Shown: positions 29,134 to 38,176 of the stretch, piece by piece | Position numbering within the stretch: position 1 is the stretch's first letter | How the letters are laid out: each line of letters starts with the position of its first letter | Source of the DNA: Deltaproteobacteria bacterium | GTDB taxonomy: Bacteria; Myxococcota_A; Polyangia; Polyangiales; Ga0077539 | Length of the DNA: 64,000 nt | Assembly (NCBI GenBank): GCA_016704445.1 | Contig: JADJAE010000012.1 | Location: 62,001-126,000, forward strand | Direction of reading: 5' to 3' | Notes under the pieces: generated by a model | What the model was told of the DNA's origin: nothing | What the model saw: the letters and a program-made list of their open reading frames with translations, nothing else | Database searches by the model: none | Position numbers and translations under genes: made by a program

Positions 29134-29892
29134 TCACCGCGGCGCGACGCTCGCGTGGCTCTCGGTGACCCGCCGCGCGAGCTCCTTCCACGGCACCTTC
29201 GCCGAGTCGACGCGCATCGCGACCCACCCCTTCGCGCCCACGTAGGGCGGGCGATAGTAGCGCCGCGGGGCCCGCTCGATGAGCGCCGCGGCCTCGTCGG
29301 ACGCCACCCGGAAGCACACCGACACGATGCCGTCGCGGTGCTGGTTGTCGAGCAGGTACGCGAAGGTCTTCCTGCCGACGCGCCACGTCGTCTGCGACGC
29401 CGACGACTCCGCGGACGCCCCGGGCAGCGTGGCGCACAGCGCCGTCATGCGGGCGAGCGCGTCGGCCACCACCGCCGGGTCGGTGGTCGCATACACGGGC
29501 GGCGGCGGCGGGGCGGAAGGCGCGGCGTGGGCGAGGCGCTTCGGGGCCACCGCGCGCCACGCCTCCTCCACGAGCATCGAGAGCGCCTCGAAGTCGGTGC
29601 CGGGCCGCTCCAGGCGCACGCCCACCCAGCCGCTCACGCCCACGTAGGGCGGGACGAAATACACGTCCGGGTCCGAGCGCACGAGCCGCTGCTGCTCATC
29701 AGGGGTCGATTTGCACCACACCGCGACGCGCCCGTCGCCGTGGTGGTCGCTCGCGAAGGAGAGCATCCCCTTGCCCCGCACGTGGAAGAAGGGCGCGCCG
29801 TGGGAGAGCTTCTCCTCGGTCCCCGCGAAGTCGTAGCAGATCGCTCGCACTCGGGAGAGCAGGGCCTCGGTCGCATCGGTAGGCGTCGACAC
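29134..29892 (-). CDS. Tandem YjbR/MmcQ (DUF419) protein
   Basis: A 252-aa protein made of two YjbR-like domains. The first ends in the block YFVPPYVGVSGWVGVRLE, and the second repeats it as YYRPPYVGAKGWVAMRVD. Both copies also share a preceding VAVWCKS / VSVCFRV strand. DUF419 proteins are usually single domain with a DNA-binding-like fold and unknown function. A Pro-rich linker near residue 125 separates the halves. No operon partner on this strand. Confidence 0.85.
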   Translation of the reverse strand: MSTPTDATEALLSRVRAICYDFAGTEEKLSHGAPFFHVRGKGMLSFASDHHGDGRVAVWCKSTPDEQQRLVRSDPDVYFVPPYVGVSGWVGVRLERPGTDFEALSMLVEEAWRAVAPKRLAHAAPSAPPPPPVYATTDPAVVADALARMTALCATLPGASAESSASQTTWRVGRKTFAYLLDNQHRDGIVSVCFRVASDEAAALIERAPRRYYRPPYVGAKGWVAMRVDSAKVPWKELARRVTESHASVAPR

Positions 29893-30117
29893 GCGCCGAC
29901 TCTACCGCCAGGGATTGGACGGCGCTGACTTCGGCGCACGGGCGCCGTGGGAGTGGCGGAGCGTGGCCGGGTACACGGGGCCATGAGGCGCACAGACCGC
30001 TCGACGTGGCCGATGGAGTCGTGCGACGACGACCGCGGGTCCACGCACGGGCCGTCACCGCCGCATCGACCGGATCGGGCTGACGTTCCCGCTCCGGCGC
30101 TCCGAAGGAGATCGCTG

Positions 30118-31857
30118 ATGCCCCCTGTCCACCTGCCGCACGCCCGTCCACTCGCGTGGACGATCGCGCTCGTGGCGCTGCTCTGCTGCCTCGCGCCGCA
30201 GAGCGCGTGGGCACAGCTCGTCGACGCATCGGCCATGACCGATGTCCCCGATGTCTCCGATGTCCCCGATGTCTCCGATGTCTCCGATGTCCCCGATGTC
30301 CCCGATGTCTCCGATGTCTCCGATGTCCCCGATGTCTCCGATGTCCCCGATGTCCCCGATGTCCCCGATGTCCCCGATGTCTCCGATGTCCCCGATGTCT
30401 CCGATGTCCCCGATGTCCCCGATGCGCTCGACGCGGGAGCCTCCGTCGCCGCCACCGCCTCGCCCTCCCCGCCCGAGGCGCCGCCTCCCAGCGCGGGGAC
30501 CATCGCCCGCGTCACCCTCGGATTGATGGCCATCCTGGCCCTGGCGCTCCTCGCCGGGCACCCCTCGGTGCGCGCCTGGGAGCGGCGCTCGGGCCTCGCG
30601 ATGGTGACCGGCAGCGGGCTGCCCTTCCTCGTCCTCGGCCTCGTGGCCCGCCGCCCGGAGATCGGCATCCTCAGCCCGTCGGTGCTCCAGGACCTCCGAC
30701 CCCTGCTGGAGTTCGGCCTCGGCTGGATCGGCTTTCGCGTAGGCACCGACTTCGACCTCCGCCAGGTGGAGCGCTGGCCCGCGGGGACCGTGCGCGCCAT
30801 GGCCATCGAGAGCGGCAGCACCGCCCTTGTGGTGGGCGTGATCTCCGCCTCCGTGCTGGCGCTGGTGCACCCCCCGGGCGAGGCCCTGGTCGCCGCCAAC
30901 ATCGTCCGCAACGCCGTGATCATCGGCGCCTGCGCGGCGGTGAGCGCCCCCACCGGAGCTCGGCTGATGGGGCTGCTCGGGCTGCTCGAGCCGTCCGCCG
31001 CGAGGAAGCTACGGAGGGTGGCCGCCCTCGACGACGTGATGGCCCTCCTCGCCGTGGCGCTGGTCACCGCGGCCTTCCGTCCCATCGGCGGCAGCGCGTG
31101 GCAGCTCCCTCCGCTGGGGTGGGTGTTCTTGCAGGTGGGGATGGGCGTCGGGCTGGGGCTGCTGATCTGGGTCGTGGTGCGCAACGCCCGCAACCCCAAC
31201 GAGGACGTCGCCATGACCCTTGGCGCGCTCGCCTTCTCCGCAGGCATGGCCGGCTACGTGGGCTTCTCCCCGCTGGCCGTGTGCTTCGTCTCCGGCATGA
31301 CGGCGGCCAACGTCCCTGGCAGCGCCGCCGCGGGCTCGTGGCTCTCCCGGCCGCGCTTCCGCGACCTCGAGCGCCCGATCTACATGGCCTTCTTCGTGGT
31401 CGTCGGCGCCCTCTGGTCCCCGCACGACCGCCGCGGCTGGATCATGCTCCCGATCTATGTCCTGGCCCGCGCGGCGGGCAAGCTGCTGGGCGTGCGCGCG
31501 GCCCGCGTGGCGCTCGCCGAGTCCTCCGACGGGGCCCAGCCCGGCGCGATGCGCCTCGGCCCCAACGCCTCCACCTGGCTGGCCCTGCTGCCCTCGAGCG
31601 CGGTCTCCATCGCCGTCGTGGTGAGCGCGCGAAGCTCGTACCCCGAGATGCTCAAAGGGAGCCTCGAGACCGTGGTGATCGGCGGCGCGCTGCTCTCCGA
31701 GCTGGTCTTCCGCGTCTCGGCCCGAGCGCTCGCGGGCCACGGGACGAAGCCCGGCGAGGACGCGGTGGGCGCCCTCTCCATCGACCACGACGACCCCGAC
31801 GACGATCGACCGACGATCCCCTCGATCCCTCCCGGCGCGCCGAAGGCACCACGATGA
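30118..31857 (+). CDS. Cation/proton antiporter-like membrane protein with DVP/DVS microrepeat
   Basis: A 579-aa protein. The start ATG at 30118 has AAGGAG 8 bases upstream, and gives a signal peptide ending SAWAQ near residue 33. Residues 41-100 are 20 DVP or DVS tripeptides. From about 125 a membrane domain of ten or more helices follows, resembling the CPA2 / sodium-hydrogen exchanger fold (blocks GFRVGTDFDLRQVE, GFSPLAVCFVSGMTAAN). The tail is hydrophilic. The stop overlaps the next antiporter by ATGA, so both may form a complex. An antiporter with a long exported acidic repeat is unusual. Confidence 0.72.
   Translation: MPPVHLPHARPLAWTIALVALLCCLAPQSAWAQLVDASAMTDVPDVSDVPDVSDVSDVPDVPDVSDVSDVPDVSDVPDVPDVPDVPDVSDVPDVSDVPDVPDALDAGASVAATASPSPPEAPPPSAGTIARVTLGLMAILALALLAGHPSVRAWERRSGLAMVTGSGLPFLVLGLVARRPEIGILSPSVLQDLRPLLEFGLGWIGFRVGTDFDLRQVERWPAGTVRAMAIESGSTALVVGVISASVLALVHPPGEALVAANIVRNAVIIGACAAVSAPTGARLMGLLGLLEPSAARKLRRVAALDDVMALLAVALVTAAFRPIGGSAWQLPPLGWVFLQVGMGVGLGLLIWVVVRNARNPNEDVAMTLGALAFSAGMAGYVGFSPLAVCFVSGMTAANVPGSAAAGSWLSRPRFRDLERPIYMAFFVVVGALWSPHDRRGWIMLPIYVLARAAGKLLGVRAARVALAESSDGAQPGAMRLGPNASTWLALLPSSAVSIAVVVSARSSYPEMLKGSLETVVIGGALLSELVFRVSARALAGHGTKPGEDAVGALSIDHDDPDDDRPTIPSIPPGAPKAPR
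30241..30420. repeat. 9-bp tandem repeat, exactly 20 units
   Basis: Twenty perfect-length units of GATGTCYCC; only the seventh base (C or T) varies. They encode (Asp-Val-Pro/Ser)x20 in the antiporter gene. Because the unit is a multiple of three, slippage would change only linker length. All frames are open through it, which creates misleading ORFs. Confidence 0.97.
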
Positions 31858-33200
31858 TCCGCTCGCTCATCCTGCTCATCCTCGTCGTCGCGCTGATGGC
31901 CTCGGCCCGCAGCTTCCTCGGCCCCGGCGCGGTCGCATCGAGCGACGCCGGCACCGCCCTGGCCTTCGGCTTCCTGGTGCTGGCGGCGATACAGAGCGGC
32001 GAGATCGCGGCCGCCGCGCGCCTCCCGCGGCTCACGGGCTACCTCGCCTGCGGCCTCGCCTGCGGGCCGAGCGCCGCCGGGCTTCTCACCGCGCCGATGA
32101 TCTCCAGCCTCAAGCTGGTGAGCTCTGTCGCCGTGGGGCTCATCGCGCTCTCCGCGGGCTGCGAGCTCGACCTGAAGCACCTTCGCCCCCGGCTGCGCTC
32201 GGTGGCCTCCATCGCCGGGATCTCCCTGGTGCTCGCGCTCGTCGCCGTCGCCGCGCTGGTGATCGCCCTGAGCCCGTGGATCCCCTTCCTCCGCGAGCTC
32301 ACTCCCCCGCAGCGCCAGGTGGTGGCCTTCAACCTGGGCGTGCTGATCGCGTCGCTCTCCCCCTCGGTGGTGCTGGCGCTCCTCTCGGAGAGCAGCGCCC
32401 AGGGGCCGGTGAGCGAGACCAGCCTCGGCGTGGTGGTGCTCTCCGACATCGCCGTGATCGTGCTCTTCGCCATCGGCAGCAGCGCGGCGCAGCAGGTCTT
32501 CGGGGGAGTGCACGAGGCGATCTCCCCGGCGACGAAGCTGGCCATCGAGATCTTCGGCTCCATCGCCGTGGGCGCGCTGGTGGCCCTGGCCATCCGGCTC
32601 TGGGTGCGCCACGTCCGCCGGGGACTGGTGCTGTTCATCCTGGCGGTGTGCGTCGTGGCGGCGGAGGTCGGCTCGCGGCTGCACCTCGACCCGCTGCTCA
32701 TCAACCTGGCGGCGGGGCTCATCCTGCAGAACGTGCTGCGCGTCTCCGGCGAGGAGATCGCCCACGCCCTGGAGCCCGCCTCGCTGCCCATCTTCGCGGT
32801 GTTCTTCGCGCTCGCTGGCGCGGGCCTCGACCTCGCCGTGGTGCGCACCCTCTGGGTCGCCGCGCTGGCCTTCGCCGTGGTCCGCGGCGTGGCGCTCTCG
32901 GCCGGCGCGGTGGCGGGCGCCCGCCTCGCCCGCGCGGAGCCCGTGGTGCAGCGCTGGGCGCCCTTCGCGCTGATCCCCCAGGCGGGCGTCTCCATCGGGC
33001 TCGCGGAGATCCTCAGCCGCCACTTCCCGACCTGGGGCGTCGGGGCGCGCGCGCTGGTGCTCTCGGTGGTCACGATCAACCTGGTGCTGGGCCCGGTGCT
33101 CCTTCGCATGGCCCTCGTGCGCTCTGGCGAGGTCGGGAAGAAGGGCGCCGCCGCCGAGCTCAGCGCGCCCTCGACGGCCCCAGCGCCCACGGCCGGGTGA
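31854..33200 (+). CDS. Cation/proton antiporter (CPA2/KefB-like)
   Basis: A 448-aa polytopic membrane protein with about twelve helices. Blocks GCELDLKHLRPRLRS (after helix 3-4), LSPSVVLALLSES and SETSLGVVVLSDIAVIVLFA match Na/H exchanger-type antiporters (KefB/RosB-like). No C-terminal RCK/TrkA-N domain is present. Translation is coupled to the upstream antiporter-like gene by ATGA. The last 14 codons lie inside the 351-bp direct repeat (33160-33510), and the gene is convergent with the acyltransferase fragment. Confidence 0.85.
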   Translation: MIRSLILLILVVALMASARSFLGPGAVASSDAGTALAFGFLVLAAIQSGEIAAAARLPRLTGYLACGLACGPSAAGLLTAPMISSLKLVSSVAVGLIALSAGCELDLKHLRPRLRSVASIAGISLVLALVAVAALVIALSPWIPFLRELTPPQRQVVAFNLGVLIASLSPSVVLALLSESSAQGPVSETSLGVVVLSDIAVIVLFAIGSSAAQQVFGGVHEAISPATKLAIEIFGSIAVGALVALAIRLWVRHVRRGLVLFILAVCVVAAEVGSRLHLDPLLINLAAGLILQNVLRVSGEEIAHALEPASLPIFAVFFALAGAGLDLAVVRTLWVAALAFAVVRGVALSAGAVAGARLARAEPVVQRWAPFALIPQAGVSIGLAEILSRHFPTWGVGARALVLSVVTINLVLGPVLLRMALVRSGEVGKKGAAAELSAPSTAPAPTAG

Positions 33201-33510
33201 TCGCCGCCAGCGCCCGCTCGGCCCCTTGCGCCGCGGCCCCGACGCCCATCCCCTCCAGCGCCTCGAAGCCCTCGACGCTCCCATCCCGGAGCGCCTCGTC
33301 CAGCCGGTCGAGCCTCCCGGTCACCGCGGCCTCGTGCGCCGCCCGGGCGGCCGTCACGTCCTTCGTCCATGGCAGTGGTTGTCCAATGGACATCAACAGC
33401 TCAGGTCGCTCGCTCCCCCGGTGCTCATATCGAAGTCCGATGGGGACCGTCACGCACTTCGCCACCCTCGCCACCTCCGCGCTCCCCGGTCGGAAGCCCA
33501 GCGGGCGCTC
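33160..33510. repeat. 351-bp direct repeat, copy 1
   Basis: Nearly identical (about a dozen mismatches by eye) to 38177-38527, with constant offset 5017. It starts exactly at the TCA complement of the acyltransferase stop and ends at GGGCGCTC, where the two copies diverge abruptly. Between the copies lies the 33511-38176 block. Part of antiporter 31854 and the acyltransferase tail are both in the repeat. Confidence 0.92.
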
Positions 33511-33531
33511 CTCTCCAGCGACGCCGGGCAT
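33160..33531 (-). pseudogene. Truncated C-terminal copy of the acyltransferase
   Basis: The minus-strand frame is open and repeats the last 117 or so residues of the intact acyltransferase at 38177-38929, with a handful of substitutions. It lacks the NHTSWWDP active-site half. The upstream junction at about 33511 runs into IS5-type sequence, so the first 8 codons are unrelated. Best read as a leftover of the duplication and not a functional gene. Confidence 0.88.
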
Positions 33532-34051
33532 CGTAGACAGTCAGGCCGCGAGGACGACCAAGTTGGACGGTCCGCGTGGGTATGACGGGAACAAAAGATG
33601 CTTGATCGGAAGAGGGACTTGATCGCCGACAGCCTCGGCATGCCGATCGCCCAACTGGTCAATTCGGCTAACGTTCATGGTTCGCAGCCGACGCTGGATC
33701 TCATTCGCCAGGCGAAGCGTAGGGAGCCCGATCTCACGGTAATCAGTCGGTGACAAGGCATGACAAGGCATACCGTGGCGAGCCGCTCAGGCGGGTTGCC
33801 GCTGACATCGGCGTTCGGATCGAGATCGTTGAGGCAGAGGCCGCATCTCGAGATCCGTTCCTCTTCGACATCGCTGAGGTGCCGAGCGCTTCGGTTGCCT
33901 GGCATGGGAGGAACCGGAGGCGGAGCAAGGACTCAAGGACTACGAGCGGACGATCGAGTCCAGTGAGACCGCGATGACCGAGGCGTCGATCGCGATCCTC
34001 CTCCGGCGGGACAACTCAAATTCCCCGAGAAAGCAGTCAATCAAGCTCTGA
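33520..34051 (+). pseudogene. Decayed IS5-family transposase, C-terminal half
   Basis: Pieces in different frames match the order of IS5-family transposases. IVDSQAARTTKLDGPRGYDGNK is at 33532-33595 (the DSQ-x-VRT-x-GG-RGYDG motif), then RDLIADSLGMPIAQLVNSANVHGSQ (33612 on), DKAYRGEPLRRVAADIGVRIEIVE (33753 on) and LKDYERTIESSETAMTEASI up to 34051. At least two frameshifts and the missing 5' half make it inactive. It begins right where the direct repeat ends, so it marks the junction of the inserted block. Terminal inverted repeats were not identified. Confidence 0.82.
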
Positions 34052-34294
34052 GCCAGGTCGGAGTGCGAAGTTGACCAGGAGGTTGGGCCTCTTGGGCGAT
34101 TGCTTCGTCGTGACGCATCGGGAGTTCTGCATGAGCCGAGAGGTAGCCCCAACCGTGCGGAAACTGCAGACTACGCATGCGCTCGTCCCGTAGTGAGGAC
34201 AGAGCCATGAGCCGACTGAATGAGAGGTCGGCCAGCCCGGCAACAGACGGGAGAGACTTGACAAGGTCGCCAAGACCGGAGAGCCTCGACCGTG
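34052..34294. other. Intergenic region without recognised gene
   Basis: The 243 bases between the transposase remnant and the metzincin-like gene are visibly more A/T-rich than the surroundings. No ORF with family features and no clear hairpin was found. It may hold the promoter of the three downstream secreted-protein genes. Confidence 0.5.
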
Positions 34295-36109
34295 ATGAGA
34301 TATGTAGGGGGCAAACCAGCCCAAACCATCATGGTGGCGTCTCTGCTGGCGGTAGGGACAGTCTTGCTCAGCCGAGAGTCCGTGGCTCAGATCCCCTCGA
34401 CCTACCCCAACTCAATGGTCTGCCCCTCGCCGGTGACCACGGAGATACCGGTCTACTTCAATGCGGGCCTGCTGATGGCGTATCACTATGACATCGATCG
34501 CTTTCGCCACGCCGTAGTTCGCGTGCTGAATCTCTGGAACGAAGAGTCCAGAACGGGGCGACGATTCCGCTACGCCGGCGACCTGGTCGGCGCTCAGCCC
34601 ATGGGCTCGATCGTTGTCACGCACGGCGACCAGATCAGTGATCCCGTCTATTGCGACTGTCTGGGCGGGCCTTCGCTCGACATGACTGCCGCGCGAGCAA
34701 CGATCAGTGGTGCTGCCTGCTTTCCGTCTTCGCAAAGCACCATCTGCGTGCGAATGCACAAATGCGATGGCAGCCCACTGCTCTGGAACGAGGGCATTGC
34801 GGCGTCCAACCAATACTCTTACGAGGGCATGCTCACGCACGAAATGGGGCACGCGGGCTTTGGCATGGGGGACAGAAACGAGGACTGGGGAATCATGCGC
34901 GGAACGCTTTCCCTGGGCCCGGCGGCTTCCGATCTCCACCTCTATCCGATTGATCAACGAACCGCGTCGAGTGCGGTTCACACACCGGAAACTCGCCAGG
35001 CGACCCTGGTGGACTACGACTGGAATTCCGCCTCCTGGTCCAGTGCCTACAACCAATCCGCCGGAGTGTTCTCGACGTTCGCGCCCGCGGTAACGCCCTA
35101 CTGGACCGGCCCGGTGCGGCCCTACGTTGGCGTGATCTCGTTGCCCCCCGCTCCGGCCACCCCGACCACAACGAACTATCTCCCCCCGGCGCGGATCCTG
35201 GCGGGGCAGCCCACCGGCCCCTGGACGACCTACACCCCCTACCCGTCGACGGCGTCGCCCTTTCCCTTCGCCCTCCCGACGCTTGGGGTTCGGGTGGCCG
35301 TCAGCGACTACGGGGAGGTCATGGCGACGTGGGTGAGCTGTACGGACAACTCGCTCTACGCGAAGCACAATCATTGCGGGTGCAGTTATGCCTACAGCAA
35401 TACGCCTTCGGTCGCGAACACGCCGTCTTGGATCATCGGTCACGTCCGTACGACCACGGGCAACTTCGACCAGGACGAGGGGCGTATCACCTACGCCCCG
35501 TGCGCGGTGGCCTACTCGCCTCGCAATGACCATTTCGTGATCGCGTACCTCAACGCGAACGGCATGAACCCCTTCACTGCCTTCACGCCTGCCTATCGGC
35601 CCTACTTCGAGGTGACTCTGGCGGCTGACGCGCGCAACGGCAGCGGGTCCTGGCCGCTGCGCTACATCGGCGACCTCGCCTTGACCCGGGAGTCGTCGAG
35701 CCCTTCCTTTGGCGTGCTGACTGCCGCCGCCGCGCCCGACTACGCCTCCGGCCGGGTCATCGATATCGTCACCATGGACCTTACCTGGAACGGGTCCAGG
35801 TACCAGACGTTGGAGCCGGTCGAGGCGGCCCCCGAGGGCGTGGCGCCCTACCAGACGACCCGGCATTTCGGGACGCTCATGCTGGGCTCGATTGACTCCG
35901 CTGTGATGTTCTGGCCAGACACCGTCTCGAGCGGCGGCTCACTTGTCGGCACGATCAGGGGCGCAACCTCTTGGCCTTATTATAACCCGTTCACTCTTGA
36001 GCCGAATGTGCTCACGCCGCCTGCGCCGACTCTGTCCTCAAGCGTTAGCGCCCGCGCAAACCACGCCACTCAAGATGGGCACATCGTGATCGCGTTCAGC
36101 CGGGAGTAA
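34295..36109 (+). CDS. Secreted metzincin-like metalloprotease candidate
   Basis: A 604-aa protein from the ATG at 34295 (GTG at 34292 possible). The signal peptide ends ESVAQ near residue 32. The zinc motif is HEMGH (H182, E183, H186), followed by AGFGMGD, where Asp may be the third ligand, one residue later than the usual metzincin spacing. IMRG at about 200 is a candidate Met-turn. The remaining 400 residues have no named domain; they look like a beta-rich propeller with many Tyr, Thr and Pro. Cys residues are paired in the N-terminal half. First of three consecutive genes for exported proteins inside the repeat-bounded block. Confidence 0.65.
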   Translation: MRYVGGKPAQTIMVASLLAVGTVLLSRESVAQIPSTYPNSMVCPSPVTTEIPVYFNAGLLMAYHYDIDRFRHAVVRVLNLWNEESRTGRRFRYAGDLVGAQPMGSIVVTHGDQISDPVYCDCLGGPSLDMTAARATISGAACFPSSQSTICVRMHKCDGSPLLWNEGIAASNQYSYEGMLTHEMGHAGFGMGDRNEDWGIMRGTLSLGPAASDLHLYPIDQRTASSAVHTPETRQATLVDYDWNSASWSSAYNQSAGVFSTFAPAVTPYWTGPVRPYVGVISLPPAPATPTTTNYLPPARILAGQPTGPWTTYTPYPSTASPFPFALPTLGVRVAVSDYGEVMATWVSCTDNSLYAKHNHCGCSYAYSNTPSVANTPSWIIGHVRTTTGNFDQDEGRITYAPCAVAYSPRNDHFVIAYLNANGMNPFTAFTPAYRPYFEVTLAADARNGSGSWPLRYIGDLALTRESSSPSFGVLTAAAAPDYASGRVIDIVTMDLTWNGSRYQTLEPVEAAPEGVAPYQTTRHFGTLMLGSIDSAVMFWPDTVSSGGSLVGTIRGATSWPYYNPFTLEPNVLTPPAPTLSSSVSARANHATQDGHIVIAFSRE

Positions 36110-36117
36110 AAACAGCG

Positions 36118-36777
36118 ATGAATAGACTCAAATTCACTCCGGTCCTCGCGTTCCTCTCCCTGGGTGCCTGCGGCAACAATGCGCCGCCGGAGCCGGCTGT
36201 TCTAGCTCCTTCCGCCATCGAAGTTTCTCCGCCCATCGTCGGCTACTTCTCGATCGGCGACATGGAGGTGCCTCCGGTGGAGTCCCGCATGGTTTCGGCG
36301 CTGCAAGAGCCAGCAAACGCCTTGGTCGTCGCGCGAATCATCAGTCGGGATGAGGCGACGACTTCGCGCGTCACCTTCCCGAGTTCCGGCGGCGGCCTCA
36401 CCGAGTACGAGGCTCGATCGGTCCGGCTGCGCGTCGTCCGGGTCGTTGACGATCCGTCCCGTGTTCTCGCCGCGACTAGCGTTGCGCGGGAGGAACTGAC
36501 CCTCCACGTCGTCAACCCTTCGGCCGTTCGACACTTCGACCGTGCGGGAGGGCTGCATCTCCCCTTCCCTGGTTCACAGTCGCCCCTCGAACAGGCTGAT
36601 ACACGCGCCGCGCATGCCGAGTCCGAATTCGCGGCGGTCGTTTCGATGTCCCCGCGGGGTAGCTTTCTGGTCGAAAGCGCGGAGATGTCCGGCGACACCT
36701 TGGTGGGCGACCACGAGCGTATCCCTCTCATCGAATTGGTCCAGAGGGCGAGCGCGCTGCGAGAAGGGCGGCACTGA
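36118..36777 (+). CDS. Uncharacterised lipoprotein
   Basis: A 219-aa protein with a type II signal peptide; lipobox SLGAC puts the acylated Cys at about residue 18. No known domain; the body is beta-rich and ends in a helix. It begins 8 bases after the metzincin-like stop and ends 4 bases before the RCC1 gene, so all three are probably one operon. Codon use is less GC-rich than outside the block. Confidence 0.7.
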   Translation: MNRLKFTPVLAFLSLGACGNNAPPEPAVLAPSAIEVSPPIVGYFSIGDMEVPPVESRMVSALQEPANALVVARIISRDEATTSRVTFPSSGGGLTEYEARSVRLRVVRVVDDPSRVLAATSVAREELTLHVVNPSAVRHFDRAGGLHLPFPGSQSPLEQADTRAAHAESEFAAVVSMSPRGSFLVESAEMSGDTLVGDHERIPLIELVQRASALREGRH

Positions 36778-36781
36778 CGGG

Positions 36782-38096
36782 ATGCGTGGCGGGCGTTGGA
36801 GCGCGCTACTCTTGCTGTCCACCTCGTGCTCGGTTCCAACAGTGAGCATCGTCGAGGGTGCCCGCGACGTTGGAATTTCCGATCGGTTGGACGGCTCCTT
36901 TGACGTACTGACCGGGGACGCCGCGGCCCAGGATGCCTCCGTATTCGACGTTGCGTGGTACGATGTAGGGACCAGTGACGGAGGCGGAGTCGGCTGTATA
37001 CGCGACGGCGCGGCCGATCCGGCGGCGCATGTCTACGCCGGCGCCTACCACGCCTGCGCGTCCCGACCGGGCGGTGGGGTGCTGTGCTGGGGGCTCAACA
37101 TCGCGGGCGAATTGGGGGCGGAGTCCGCGTCGGGATATGTTTTGATTCCGCGGGCGTTGTCGCTCCTGCAAGGTGCTTCGGTCTCACTTGGCAACGCGGC
37201 GACGTGCGGAACCGCGAGCGGCGAGGTGTCCTGCCAGGGCTCCAACAGCAATGGCCTGTTTGCCGCGGGTTATTCCGACATGGAATTCCACGCGGAGCCC
37301 CGCGTCGTCCCAGGGCTGACGGGAGCGACGTCGCTGGCCGTGCTCGGCCCGCGTCCCTGCGCGATCGGCCCCTCGGGGGAGGTGCTCTGTTGGGGTGGGA
37401 TCGGACATCCCGACCCCACCAGTCCGACGGGCGTGGTGGGAGCCGGATTGCCCCCGGCTATCGTCCCCGAATTCGGAGCGTGCCGTTCAATCGCTGCGGG
37501 TTCGCAGCATCGTTGCGCGCTCCGATGTGACGGTCGTGTGCTCTGCACCGGCTCGAACCGGAGCGGGGAGTGCGGTCAGCCGCCATCGGACGAGGTTCCC
37601 TCGCCGACGGTCGTCGGTGGTCTCGACCAGGTGATTGATCTGGTCGTCGGTGATGGGGTGTCGTGTGCGCTTCGTGCGGATCGCTCGGTGTGGTGTTGGG
37701 GGTCCAATGCATGGAGCGACATTGGGGGTAACTGATCGACCGACTAGCTGGACCCCGGTCGCCGTCCCCGGCCTCGCGGATGTCAGCAGCATGGCGGTGT
37801 CGCTATCGTACACGGGCGGCGGCACGACGGTCTGTGCGGTCAGTGCGGGGCGCCTTCGTTGCTGGGGCCGGGCGCTCGGCGTCGCGGACGGGCCGCAGAC
37901 TCGCGTTCCCGCGCCGGCCGCCGTCCCCGGCTTGACCGGGGCAGTGGCGCGTGTCGCTCTGGGCAGGCAATTTGGTGTCGCGATCTCTCCGGGCGGAGAG
38001 GTTTATTGTTGGGGAGAGGCGGGCAACTGCGGCCGCGACCCAGGCCCGCATGCGCTCCTCCTCCCGCAAGCCGTTCGTGTTCAGTTCCCCGACTGA
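36782..38096 (+). CDS. RCC1-repeat lipoprotein (frameshifted)
   Basis: The N-terminus STSCSVPT resembles a lipoprotein signal, then an Asp-rich linker. Repeats of the RCC1 type follow: HACASRPGGGVLCWGLN, PCAIGPSGEVLCWGG, HRCALRCDGRVLCTGSN, VSCALRADRSVWCWGSN, then in the next frame TVCAVSAGRLRCWG and FGVAISPGGEVYCWGE. The frame shifts at the GGGGG near 37727 (one G too many), so two ORFs (36782-37735 and 37635-38096) form one protein of about 437 aa. A seven-bladed propeller is expected. Such Cys-rich RCC1 lipoproteins are common in myxobacteria; function unknown. Confidence 0.8.
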
Positions 38097-38176
38097 TACT
38101 TGCGAGCGAGAGGTCACTCCCTCGCGCGAAACACATCAAGCGCTCACCCCTGCGGCATCGCCGCCCATCCATCCAG

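Noticed and set aside
30055..30870. Minus-strand protein of repeated IGD
   Set aside because: Antisense of the 9-bp tandem array in the antiporter gene, with no start context or family.
33541..33928. Small minus-strand ORFs near the IS remnant
   Set aside because: Antisense of the decayed transposase; no family similarity.
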